From Symsagittifera roscoffensis (Eukaryota > Xenacoelomorpha > Acoela > Convolutidae), in NCBI RefSeq assembly GCF_963678635.1, contig NC_087065.1, positions 9,194,267 through 9,258,266 on the forward strand: a DNA stretch of 64,000 nucleotides, in the 5' to 3' direction. The notes beneath the pieces are model-generated. The model was given only the letters and a program-made list of their open reading frames with translations. It did not search any database and was not told where the DNA came from. Position numbers and translations under genes: made by a program. Below are positions 51,225 to 63,420 of the stretch, piece after piece (position 1 is the stretch's first letter; the number at the start of each line of letters is the position of its first letter).

Positions 51225-51735
51225 TTAGCTTCTGTTGTAATTGCGGAAACTGTTCCACACGTTTTGCTTTTCACAGTCGTTGATATTACCTCCTCTTTCT
51301 CTTTTTATTTCATTCCGACCACTGCTGCAATCCTCTCTGTGAACGACGTTCTTTTTGTTTAGGAATCGTCTTTCATCGTTCCCGGCGTATTGTTTGTTGT
51401 TTCGTCTACATTGCCTAGTGGTGAGAACTCCATGTTTTCCTCTCCTGTTCTTCTGCATTTGGCATTGGTGTTGATTCCGTCGTCTTTCTTTTCACCCCGT
51501 CAACACTCTGATCTGGTGTCTCAAGATCGGTTTCTCTAGCCGGAACAGTCGGTTCTTCCATTGCTTTCTCCTTGGCCTTATGTTCTTTTATGCTTCTTGT
51601 ATTGACCATGATCACTGAAATATTCTTTCTCATTACCTTTGTTTTTGATGGTGTCAGTTTCTGTTGCGACGAGGTTTGATTTTGCTCAAGTCCTGTTCCC
51701 TTTCTTTCAGTTATCGATACCCTATTTCGCTTCAT
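51225..51735 (-). pseudogene. Gag N-terminus, element B
   Basis: ORF 51735-51415 starts MKRNRVSITERKGTGLEQNQ and is polar and basic (SIKEHKAKEKAMEEPTVPAR). After a frameshift near 51430 a degraded reading (GNVDETTNNTPGTM, EEVISTTVKSKTCGTVSAIT) leads into the coiled-coil part. The ATG at 51735 is the first in-frame Met and lies only about 150 bases from the minisatellite. Confidence 0.5.
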
Positions 51736-51889
51736 GATTTTTATTTATACAATTTTCTTTATCTACAAATTTAGTATTTACAAGTCCCTACTGTAAAGTT
51801 CGATTGAAATTATAAGAAAGTTCCCTGATGTATTAAGAACTAAAACAAGTCAAATTAATCTATATCAGTTTTGAATCTAAATCAATTTC
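51736..51889. promoter_or_regulatory. Short AT-rich leader between gag and minisatellite
   Basis: About 150 bases, AT-rich, no tandem repeat. In a normal Ty3/Gypsy element the primer binding site and 5' LTR would lie here and further right; none could be recognised. Confidence 0.35.
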
Positions 51890-54404
51890 AGGCCTTGGGA
51901 CACTTCGTTCTAGTTTTGAGATGCTTTAATACTTTCCATGGATTTCTTGGTACTCTCCTAGGACCCTTTGCTCAAGTGTTAGGATACTTCGGTGGGGTCT
52001 TGGTATACTTTGTTACAGTCCTAGTACTTTTATGTACCCTCCTAGGACCCTTAGTGTTCTTTTGGGACACTTCGTTATTGTCACAGGACTTTTCTGAACC
52101 CTCCTTGGACCCTTCGCTCAAGTGTTGGTACACTTCGTTGCTGTCCCAAGGTTTTTCTGATCCCTCCTAGGACCCTTCGGTCAGGTGTTGGTACACTTCG
52201 TTGCTGTCCCAGGACTTTTCTGAACCCTCCTAGAACCCTTCGCTCGAGTGTTGGTACACTTCGTTGCTGTCCAAGGACTTTTCTGATCCCTCCTATGACC
52301 CTCCGCTCAAGTGTTGGTACACTTCGTTGCTGACCCAGGACTTTTCTGAACTGTCCTAGGACCCTTCGCCCAAGTGTTGGTATACTTCGTTCCTGTCCCA
52401 GGACTTTTCTGGACCCTCCTAGGACCATTCGCTCAAGTGTTGGTACACTTCGTTTATGTCCCAGGACTTTTCTGAACCCTCTTAGGACCCTTCGCTCAGG
52501 TGTTGGTACACTTCGTTGCTGCCCAGGAATTTTCTGATTCCTCCTGGGACCCTTCGCTCAAGTTTTGGTACACTTTGTTGCTTCCATGGGGTTTCTGATC
52601 CCTCCTAGGACCCTTCGCTCAAGTATTGGGATACTTCGATGGGGTCTTGGTATACTTTGGTACAGTCCCAGGACTTTCCTGAACCCTCCTAGGACCCTTC
52701 GCTCAGGTGTTGGTACACGTCGTTGCTGTCCCAGGACTTTTCTGAACCCTCCTAGAACCCTTCGCTCAAGTGTTTGGATTCTTCGATGGGATCATGGTAT
52801 ACTTTGGTACAGTCCCACGACTTTTCTGAACCCTTCTAGGATCCTTCGTTGAAGTGTTGGTACACTTTGTTGCTTCCCAGGACTTTTCTGAACCCTCCTA
52901 GGACCCTTCGCTCAGGTGTTGGTACACTTCGTTGCTGCCCAGGAATTTTCTGATTCCTCCTGGGACCCTTCGCTCAAGTTTTGGTACACTTTGTTGCTTC
53001 CATGGGGTTTCTGATCCCTCCTAGGACCCTTCGCTCAAGTATTGGGATACTTCGATGGGGTCTTGGTATACTTTGGTACAGTCCCAGGACTTTCCTGAAC
53101 CCTCCTAGGACCCTTCGCTCAGGTGTTGGTACACTTCGTTGCTGTCGAAGGACTTTTCTGATCCCTCCTAGAACCCTTCGCTCAAGTGTTTGGATTCTTC
53201 GATGGGATCATGGTATACTTTGGTACAGTCCCACGACTTTTCTGAAACCTTCTAGGATCCTTCGTTGAAGTGTTGGTACACTTTGTTGCTTCCCAGGACT
53301 TTTCTGAACCCTCCTAGGACTCTTGGCGCTCAGGTATTGGTACACTTCGTCGTTGTGCCAGATTTTTTTTTCTGAACCCTCCTAGGACCCTTCGCTCAGG
53401 TTTTGGTACACTTCGTTGCTGTCCCAGGACTTTTCTGAACCCTCCTAGAACCCTTCGCTCAAGTGTTGGTACTTTTCGTTGCTGTCCATGGACTTTTCTG
53501 ATCCCTCCTATGACCCTTCGCTCAAGTGTTGGTACACTTCGTTGCTGTCCCAGGACTTTTCTGAACTCTCCCATGACCCTTCGCCCAAGTGATGGTATAC
53601 TTCGTTGCTACCAGGACTTTTCTGAACCCTCCTAGGACCCTTCGCTCAGGTGTTGGTACACTTCGTTGCTGTTTTAGGACTTTTCTGAACCCTCCTAGGA
53701 CCCTTCGCTCAGGTGTTGGTACACTTCGTTGCTGTCCATGGACTTTTCTGATCCCTCCTAGGACCCTTCGCTCAAGTGTTGGTACACTTCGTTGCTGTCC
53801 CAGGACTTTTCTGAACTCTCCTATGACCCTTCGCCCAAGTGATGGTATACTTCGTTGCTACCAGGACTTTTCTGAACCCTCCTAGGACCCTTCGCTCAGG
53901 TCTTGGTACACTTCGTTGCTGTCCCAGGACTTTTCTGAACTCTCCTATGACCCTTCGCCCAAGTGATGGTATACTTCGTTGCAACCAGGACTTTTCTGAA
54001 CCCTCCTAGGACCCTTCGCTCAGGTCTTGGTACACTTCGTTGCTGTCCCAGAACTTTTCTGATCCCTCCTAGGACCCTTCGCTGAAGAGTTGGTACACTT
54101 CGTTGCTGTCCCAGGACTTTTCTGAACTCTCGTAAGACCCTTCGCCCAAGTGTTGGTATACTTCGTTGCTGTCCCAGGACTTTTCTGAACCCTCCTAGGA
54201 CCCTTCGCTCAGGTGTTGGTACACTTCGTTGCTGTCCCAGGACTTTTCTGATCCCTCCTAGGACCCTTCGCCCAAGTGTTGGTATACTTCGTTGCTGTCC
54301 CAGGACTTTTCTGGACCCTCCTAGGACCATTCGCTCAAGTGTTCGTACACTTCGTTGCTGTCCCAGGACTTTTCTGAACTCTCCTAGGACTCTTCGCTCA
54401 ATTA

Positions 54405-57400
54405 TTGGCACACTTCGTCGTTGTCCCAGATTTTTTTCTGAACCCTCTTAGGACCCGTCGCTCAAGTGTTGGTACACTTCGTTGCTGTCCCAGGACTTTT
54501 CTGATCCCTACTATGACCCTTAGCTCAAGTGTTGGTACACTTTGTTGCTATTTCAGGACTTTTCTGAACCCTCCTAGGACACTTCGCTCAGGTGTTGGTA
54601 CACTTCGTTGCTGTCCTAGGACTTTTCTGAACCCTCCTAGGATCCTTCGTTGAAGTGTTGGTACACTTCGTTGCTGTCCCAGGACTTTTCTGAACCCTCC
54701 TAGGACTCTTCGCTCAAGTTTTGGTACACTTCGTTGCTGTCTCAGGATTTTTTTGAACTCTCCAGGACCCTTCGCCCAAGTGTTGGTATACTTCGTTGCT
54801 GTCCCAGGACTTTTCTGGACCCTCCTAGGACCATTCGCTCAAGTGTTGGTACACTTCGTTGCTGTCCCAGGACTTTTCTGAACTCTCCTAGGATTTTCGC
54901 TCAGGTATTGGTACACTTCGTTGCTATTTCAGGACTTTTCTGAACCCTCCTATGACACTTCGCTCAGGTGTTGGTACACTTCGTTGCTATTTCAGGACTT
55001 TTCTGAACCCTCCTAGGACACTTCGCTCAGGTGTTGGTACACTTCGTTGCTGTCCCAGGACTTTTCTGAACCCTCCTAGGATCCTTCGTTGAAGTGTTGG
55101 TACACTTCGTTGCTGTCCCAGGACTTTTCTGAACCCTCCTAGGACTCTTCGCTCAGGTATTGGTACACTTCTTCGTTGTCCCAGTTTTTTTTTCTGAACC
55201 CTCCTAGGACCCTTCGCTCAGGTCTTGGTACACTTCGTTGCTGTCCCAGAACTTTTCTGAACCCTCCTAGGACCCTTCGCTCAGGTGTTGGTACATTTCG
55301 TTGCTGTCCCAGGACTTTTCTGATCCCTCCTAGGACCCTTCGCCCAAGTGTTGGTATACTTCGTTGCTGTCCCAGGACTTTTCTGGACCCTCCTAGGACC
55401 ATTCGCTCAAGTGTTGGTACACTTCGTTGCTGTCCCAGGACTTTTCTGAACTCTCCTAGGACTCTTCGCTCAATTATTGGCACACTTCGTCGTTGTCCCA
55501 GATTTTTTTCTGAACCCTCTTAGGACCCGTCGCTTAAGTGTTGGTACACTTCGTTGCTGTCCCAGGACTTTTCTGATCCCTACTATGACCCTTAGCTCAA
55601 GTGTTGGTACACTTCGTTGCTATTTCAGGACTTTTCTGAACCCTCCTAGGACACTTCGCTCAGGTGTTGGTACACTTCGTTGCTGTCCTAGGACTTTTCT
55701 GAACCCTCCTAGGATCCTTCGTTGAAGTGTTGGTACACTTCGTTGCTGTCCCAGGACTTTTCTGAACCCTCCTAGGACTCTTCGCTCAAGTTTTGGTACA
55801 CTTCGTTGCTGTCCCAGGATTTTTTTGAACTCTCCAGGACCCTTCGCCCAAGTGTTGGTATACTTCGTTGCTGTCCCAGGACTTTTCTGGACCCTCCTAG
55901 GACCATTCGCTCAAGTGTTGGTACACTTCGTTGCTGTCCCAGGACTTTTCTGAACTCTCCTAGGATTTTCGCTCAGGTATTGGTACACTTCGTTGCTATT
56001 TCAGGACTTTTCTAAACCCTCCTATGACACTTCGCTCAGGTGTTGGTACACTTCGTTGCTATTTCAGGACTTTTCTGAACCCTCCTAGGACACTTCGCTC
56101 AGGTGTTGGTACACTTCGTTGCTGTCCCAGGACTTTTCTGAACCCTCCTAGGATCCTTCGTTGAAGTGTTGGTACACTTCGTTGCTGTCCCAGGACTTTT
56201 CTGAACCCTCCTAGGACTCTTCGCTCAGGTATTGGTACACTTCTTCGTTGTCCCAGTTTTTTTTTCTGAACCCTCCTAGGACCCTTCGCTCAGGTCTTGG
56301 TACACTTCGTTGCTGTCCCAGAACTTTTCTGAACCCTCCTAGGACCCTTCGCTCAGGTGTTGGTACACTTCGTTGCTGTCCCAGGACTTTTCTGATCCCT
56401 CCTAGGACCCTTCGCCCAAGTGTTGGTATACTTCGTTGCTGTCCCAGGACTTTTCTGGACCCTCCTAGGACCATTCGCTCAAGTGTTGGTACACTTCGTT
56501 GCTGTCCCAGGACTTTTCTGAACTCTCCTAGGACTCTTCGCTCAATTATTGGCACACTTCGTTGTTGTCCCAGATTTTTTTCTGAACCCTCTTAGGACCC
56601 GTCGCTCAAGTGTTGGTACACTTCGTTGCTGTCCCAGGACTTTTCTGATCCCTACTATGACCCTTAGCTCAAGTGTTGGTACACTTCGTTGCTATTTCAG
56701 GACTTTTCTGAACCCTCCTAGGACACTTCGCTCAGGTGTTGGTACACTTCGTTGCTGTCCTAGGACTTTTCTGAACCCTCCTAGGATCCTTCGTTGAAGT
56801 GTTGGTACACTTCGTTGCTGTCCCAGGACTTTTCTGAACCCTCCTAGGACTCTTCGCCCAAGTGTTGGTATACTTCGTTGCGGTCCCAGGATTTTTCTGG
56901 ACCCTCCAAGGACCATTCGCTCAGGTGTTGGTACGCTTCGTTGCTGTCCCAGGACTTTTCTGAACCCTCCTAGGATCCTTCGCCCAAGTGTTGGTATACT
57001 TCGTTGCTGTCCCAGGACTTTTCTGGACCCTCCTAGGACCATTCGCTCAAGTGTTGGTACACTTCGTTGCTGTCCCAGGACTTTTCTGAACTCTCCTAGG
57101 ATTTTCGCTCAGGTATTGGTACACTTCGTTGCTATTTCAGGACTTTTCTGAAGCCTCCTATGACACTTCGCTCAGGTGTTGGTACACTTCGTTGCTGTCC
57201 AAGGACTTTTGTGATCCCTCCTATGATCCTTCGCACAAGTGTTGATACACTTCGTTGCTGTCCCAGGACTTTTCTGAACTCTCCTAGGACCCTTCGCCCA
57301 AGTGTTGGTATACTTCGTTGCGGTCCCAGGATTTTTCTGGACCCTCCTAGGACCATTCGCTCAGGTGTTGGTACGCTTCGTTGCTGTCCCAGGTCTTTTC

Positions 57401-57620
57401 TGAACCCTCCTAGGATCCTTCGCCCAAGTGTTGGTATACTTCGTTGCTGTCCCAGGACTTTTCTGGACCCTCCTAGGACCATTCGCTCAAGTGTTGGTAC
57501 ACTTCGTTGCTGTCCCAGGACTTTTCTGAACTCTCCTAGGATTTTCGCTCAGGTATTGGTACACTTCGTTGCTATTTCAGGACTTTTCTGAACCCTCCTA
57601 TGACACTTCGCTCAGGTGTT
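54405..57620. repeat. Higher-order repeat of 1072 bp within the minisatellite
   Basis: The distinctive order of variant units recurs at 54405, 55477 and 56549 (spacing 1072 bases, i.e. 17 units plus one base), and again at 58251 after 1702 bases (27 units plus one). Copies are nearly identical over hundreds of bases. Confidence 0.85.
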
Positions 57621-59005
57621 GGTACACTTCGTTGCTATTTCAGGACTTTTCTGAACCCTCCTAGGACACTTCGCTCAGGTGTTGGTACACTTCGTTGCTG
57701 TCCCAGGACTTTTCTGAACCCTCCTAGGATCCTTCGTTGAAGTGTTGGTACACTTCGTTGCTGTCCCAGGACTTTTCTGAACCCTCATAGGACTCTTCGC
57801 TCAGGTATTGGTACACTTCTTCGTTGTCCCAGTTTTTTTTTCTGAACCCTCCTAGGACCCTTCGCTCAGGTCTTGGTACACTTCGTTGCTGTCCCAGAAC
57901 TTTTCTGATCCCTCCTAGGACCCTTCGCTGAAGAGTTGGTACACTTCGTTGCTGTCCCAGGACTTTTCTGAACTCTCGTAAGACCCTTCGCCCAAGTGTT
58001 GGTATACTTCGTTGCTGTCCTAGGACTTTTCTGAACCCTCCTAGGACCCTTCGCTCAGGTGTTGGTACACTTCGTTGCTGTCCCAGGACTTTTCTGATCC
58101 CTCCTAGGACCCTTCGCCCAAGTGTTGGTATACTTCGTTGCTGTCCCAGGACTTTTCTGGACCCTCCTAGGACCATTCGCTCAAGTGTTGGTACACTTCG
58201 TTGCTGTCCCAGGACTTTTCTGAACTCTCCTAGGACTCTTCGCTCAATTATTGGCACACTTCGTCGTTGTCCCAGATTTTTTTCTGAACCCTCTTAGGAC
58301 CCGTCGCTCAAGTGTTGGTACACTTCGTTGCTGTCCCAGGATTTTTCTGATCCCTACTATGACCCTTAGCTCAAGTGTTGGTACACTTCGTTGCTATTTC
58401 AGGACTTTTCTGAACCCTCCTAGGACACTTCGCTCAGGTGTTGGTACACTTCGTTGCTGTCCTAGGACTTTTCTGAACCCTCCTAGGATCCTTCGTTGAA
58501 GTGTTGGTACACTTCGTTGCTGTCCCAGGACTTTTCTGAACCCTCCTAGGACTCTTCGCTCAAGTTTTGGTACACTTCGTTGCTGTCCCAGGATTTTTTT
58601 GAACTCTCCAGGACCCTTCGCCCAAGTGTTGGTATACTTCGTTGCTGTCCCAGGACTTTTCTGGACCCTCCTAGGACCATTCGCTCAAGTGTTGGTACAC
58701 TTCGTTGCTGTCCCAGGACTTTTCTGAACTCTCCTAGGATTTTCGCTCAGGTATTGGTACACTTCGTTGCTATTTCAGGACTTTTCTGAACCCTCCTATG
58801 ACACTTCGCTCAGGTATTGGTACACTTCGTTGCTATTTCAGGACTTTTCTGAACCCTCCTAGGACACTTCGCTCAGGTGTTGGTACACTTCGTTGCTGTC
58901 CCAGGACTTTTCTGAACCCTCCTAGGATCCTTCGTTGAAGTGTTGGTACACTTCGTTGCTGTCCCAGGACTTTTCTGAACCCTCCTAGGACTCTTCGCTC
59001 AGATA

Positions 59006-60700
59006 TTGGTACACTTCTTCGTTGTCCCAGTTTTTTTTCTGAACCCTCCTAGGACCCTTCGCTCAGGTGTTGGTACACTTCGTTGCTGTCCCAGGACTTC
59101 TCTGAACCCTCCTAGAACCCTTCGCTCAAGTGTTGGTACACTTCGTTGCTGTCCAAGGACTTTTCTGATCCCTCCTATGACCTTTCGCTCAAGTGTTGGT
59201 ACACTTCGTTGCTGTCCCTGGATTTTCTGAACTCTCCTAGGACCCTTCGCCCAAGTGTTGGTATACTTCGTTGCTGTCCCAGGACTTTTCTGGACCCTCC
59301 TAGGACCCTTCGCTCAGGTGTTGGTACACTTCGTTGCTGTCCCAGATTTTTTTCTGAACCCTCTTAGGACCCTTCGCTCAGGTGTTGGTACACTTCGTTG
59401 CTGTCCCAGGTATTTTCTGATCCCTACTATGACCCTTCGCTCAAGTGTTGGTACACTTAGTTGCTATTTCAGGACTTTTCTGAACCCTCCTAGGACACTT
59501 CGCTCAGGTGTTGGTACACTTCGTTGCTGTCCCAGGACTTTTCTGAACCCTCCTAGGATCCTTCGTTGAAGTGTTGGTACACTTCGTTGCTGTCCCAGGA
59601 CTTTTCTGAACCCTCCTAGGACTCTTCGCTCAGGTATTGGTACACTTCTTCGTTGTCCCAGTTTTTTTTTCTGAACCCTCCTAGGACACTTCGCTCAGGT
59701 GTTGGTACACTTCGTTGCTGTCCCAGGACTTTTCTGAACCCTCCTAGGATCCTTCGTTGAAGTGTTGGTACACTTCGTTGCTGTCCCAGGACTTTTCTGA
59801 ACCCTCCTAGGACTCTTCGCTCAGATATTGGTACACTTCTTCGTTGTCCCAGTTTTTTTTTCTGAACCCTCCTAGGACCCTTCGCTCAGGTGTTGGTACA
59901 CTTCGTTGCTGTCCCAGGACTTCTCTGAACCCTCCTAGAACCCTTCGCTCAAGTGTTGGTACACTTCGTTGCTGTCCAAGGACTTTTCTGATCCCTCCTA
60001 TGACCTTTCGCTCAAGTGTTGGTACACTTCGTTGCTGTCCCTGGATTTTCTGAACTCTCCTAGGACCCTTCGCCCAAGTGTTGGTTTACTTCGTTGCTGT
60101 CCCAGGACTTTTCTGGACCCTCCTAGGACCCTTCGCTCAGGTGTTGGTACACTTCGTTGCTGTCCCAGATTTTTTTCTGAACCCTCTTAGGACCCTTCGC
60201 TCAGGTGTTGGTACACTTCGTTGCTGTCCCAGGACTTTTCTGATCCCTACTATGACCCTTCGCTCAAGTGTTGGTACACTTAGTTGCTATTTCAGGACTT
60301 TTCTGAACCCTCCTAGGACACTTCGCTCAGGTGTTGGTACACTTCGTTGCTGTCCCAGGACTTTTCTGAACCCTCCTAGGATCCTTCGTTGAAGTGTTGG
60401 TACACTTCGTTGATGTCCCAGGACTTTTCTGAACCCTCCTAGGACTCTTCGCTCAGGTATTGGTACACTTCTTCGTTGTCCCAGTTTTTTTTTCTGAACC
60501 CTCCTAGGACCCTTCGCTCAGGTGTTGGTACACTTCGTTGCTGTCCCAGGACTTCTCTGAACCCTCCTAGAACCCTTCGCTCAAGTGTTGGTACACTTCG
60601 TTGCTGTCCAAGGACTTTTCTGATCCCTCCTATGACCCTTCGCTTCAAGTGTTGGTACACTTCGTTGCTGTCCCACGACTTTTCTGAACTCTCCTAGGAC
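59006..60700. repeat. Second higher-order repeat family in the minisatellite
   Basis: The block with ACTTCTCTGAACCC, TGACCTTTCGC and CACTTAGTTGCTATTT recurs at about 59060-59640 and 59880-60460, spaced by about 820 bases, with a partial third copy from about 60490. Confidence 0.75.
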
Positions 60701-62040
60701 CCTTCGCCCAAGTGTTGGTATACTTCGTTGCTGTCCCAGGACTTTTCTGGACCCTCCTAGGACCCTTCGCTCAGGTGCTGGTACACTTCGTTGCTGTCCC
60801 AGGACTTTTGTGAACCCTCCTAGGATCCTTCGTTGAAGTGTTGGTACACTTCGTTGCTGTCCAAGGACTTTTCTGATCCCTCCTATGACCATTCGCTCAA
60901 GTGTTGGTACATTTCGACATTTCGTTGCTGTCCCAGGACTTTTGTGAGCCCTCCTAGGATCCTTCGTTGAAGTGTTGGTACACTTCGTTGCTGTCTCAGG
61001 ACTTTTCTGAACCCTCCTAGGACACTTCGCTCAGGTGTTGATACACTTCGTTGCTGTCCAGGGACTTTTCTGATCCCTCCTATGACCCTTCGCTCAAGTG
61101 TTGGTGCACTTTGTTGCTGTCCCAGGACTCTTCTGAACTCTCCTAGGACCCTTCGACCAAAGTGTTGTTATACTTCGTTGCTACCCAGGACTTTTCTGAT
61201 CCCTCCTATGACCCTTCGCTCAAGTGTGGTACACTTCGTTGCTGTCCCAGGATTTTTCTGACATCTCCTAGGACCCTTCGCCCAAGTGTTGGTATACTTC
61301 GTTGCTGTGCCAGGACTTTTCTGGACCCTCCTAGGACCATTCGCTCAAGTGTTGGTACACTTCGTTGCTCTCCCAGGACTTTTCTGAACCCACCTAGGAC
61401 TCTTCGCTCAGGTATTGGTACACTTCGTCGTTGTCCCAGATTTTTTTTCTGAACCCTCCTAGAACCCTTCGCTCAAGTGTTGGTACACTTCGTTGCATCC
61501 AAGGACTTTACTGATCCCTCCTATGACCCTTCGCTCAAGTGTTGGTACACTTCGTTGCTGTCCCAGGATTTTTCTGACATCTCCTAGGACCCTTCGCCCA
61601 AGTGTTGGTATACTTCGTTGCTGTCCCAGGACTTTTCTGGACCCTCCTAGGACCATTCGCTCAAGTGTTGGTACACTTCGTTGCTCTCCCAGGACTTTTC
61701 TGAACTCACCTAGGACTCTTCGCTCAGGTATTGGTACACTTCGTCGTTGTCCCAGATTTTTTTTCTGAACCCTCCTAGGACCCTTCGCTCAGGTGTTGGT
61801 ACACTTCGTTGCTGTCCCACGACTTTTTTGATCCCTCCTATGACCCTTCGCTCAAGTGTTGGTACACTTCGTTGCTGTTTCAGGACTTTTCTGAACCCTC
61901 CTAGGACCCTTTGCTTAGGTGTTGGTACGCTTCGTTGCTGTCCCAGGATTTTTCTGAACCCTCCTAGGATCCTTGGTTGAAGTGTTGGTACACTTCGTTG
62001 CTGTCCCAGGACTTTTCTGAACCCTCCTATGACTCTTCGC

Positions 62041-63420
62041 TCAGGTATTGGTACACTTCGTCGTTGTCCAAGATTTTTTTTTGCTGAACCCTCCTAGGAC
62101 CATTCGCTCAGGTGTTGGTACGCTTCGTTGCTGTCCCAGGACTTTTCTGAACCCTCCTAGGATCCTTCGTTGAGGTGTTGGTATACTTCGTTGCTGTCCC
62201 AGGTTTTTTCTGGACCCTCCTAGGACCATTCGCTCATGTGTTGGTACACTTCCTTAATGTCCCAGGACTTATGTGAACCCTCCAGGGACCCTTCGCCCAA
62301 GTGTTGGTATACTTCGTTGCTGTTTCAGGACTTTTCTGAACCCTCCTAGGACCCTTTGCTCAGGTGTTGGTACGCTTCGTTGCTTTTCCAGGATTTTTCT
62401 GAACCCTCATAGGATCCTTGGTTGAAGTGTTGGTACACTTCGTTGCTGTCCCAGGACTTTTCTGAACCCTCCTATGACTCTTCGCTCAGGTATTGGTACA
62501 CTTCGTCGTTGTCTAAGATTTTTTTTTCTGAACCCTCCTAGGACCCTTCTCTCAGGTGTTGGTACACTTCGTTGCTGTCCCAGGACTTTTCTGAACCCTC
62601 CTAGAACCCTTCGATCAAGTGTTGGTACACTTCGTTGCTGTCCAAGGACTTTTCTGATCCCTCCTATGATCCTTCGCACAAGTGTTGATACACTTCGTTG
62701 CTGTCCCAGGACTTTTCTGAACTCTCCTAGGACCCTTCGCCCAAGTGTTGGTATACTTCGTTGCTGTCCCAGGATTTTTCTGGACCCTCCTAGGACCATT
62801 TGCTCAGGTGTTGGTACGCTTCGTTGCTGTCCCAGGACTTTTCTGAACCCTCCTATGATCCTTCGCACAAGTGTTGATACACTTCGTTGCTGTCCCAGGA
62901 CTTTCCTGAACTCTCCTAGGACCCTTCGCCCAAGTGTTGGTATACTTCGTTGCTGTCCCAGGATTTTTCTGGACCCTCCTAAGACCATTCGCTCAGGTGT
63001 TGGTACGCTTCGTTGCTGTCCCAGGACTTTTCTGAACCCTCCTAGGATCCTTCGTTGAGGTGTTGGTATACTTCGTTGCTGTCCCAGGTTTTTTCTGGAC
63101 CCTCCTAGGACCATTCGCTCATGTGTTGGTACACTTCCTTAATGTCCCAGGACTTATCTGAACCCTCCAGGGACCCTTCGCCTAAGTGTTGGTATACTTC
63201 GTTGCTGTTTCAGGACTTTTCTGAACCCTCCTAGGACCCTTTGCTCAGGTGTTGGTACGCTTCGTTGCTGTCCCAGGGTTTTTCTGAACCCTCCTAGGAT
63301 CCTTGGTTGAAGTGTTGGTACACTTCGTTGCTGTCCCAGGACTTTTCTGAACCCTCCTATGACTCTTCGCTCAGGTATTGGTACACTTCGTCGTTTCCAA
63401 GATTTTTTTTTCTGATCCCT
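62041..63420. repeat. Third higher-order repeat family in the minisatellite
   Basis: A series of variants including CACTTCCTTAATGTCCCAGG and CTTCGTTGAGGTGTTGG recurs at about 62160-62480 and 63045-63365, spaced by 885 bases (14 units plus three bases). Confidence 0.75.

Larger units (their letters stand above)
19561..51900 (-). mobile_element. Composite element B: Ty3/Gypsy-type gag-pol plus expanded accessory region
   Basis: Same order and orientation as element A: gag-pol 51.7-43.86 kb, coiled-coil gene, modules M2-M12, tail. The accessory part has grown by segmental duplications: 31032-33473 against 34798-37239, parts of M2 three times, M5 at least three times, and the 3' end three times in tandem. 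No LTRs were found by eye. The right end abuts the minisatellite about 0.15 kb above the gag start. Confidence 0.6.
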
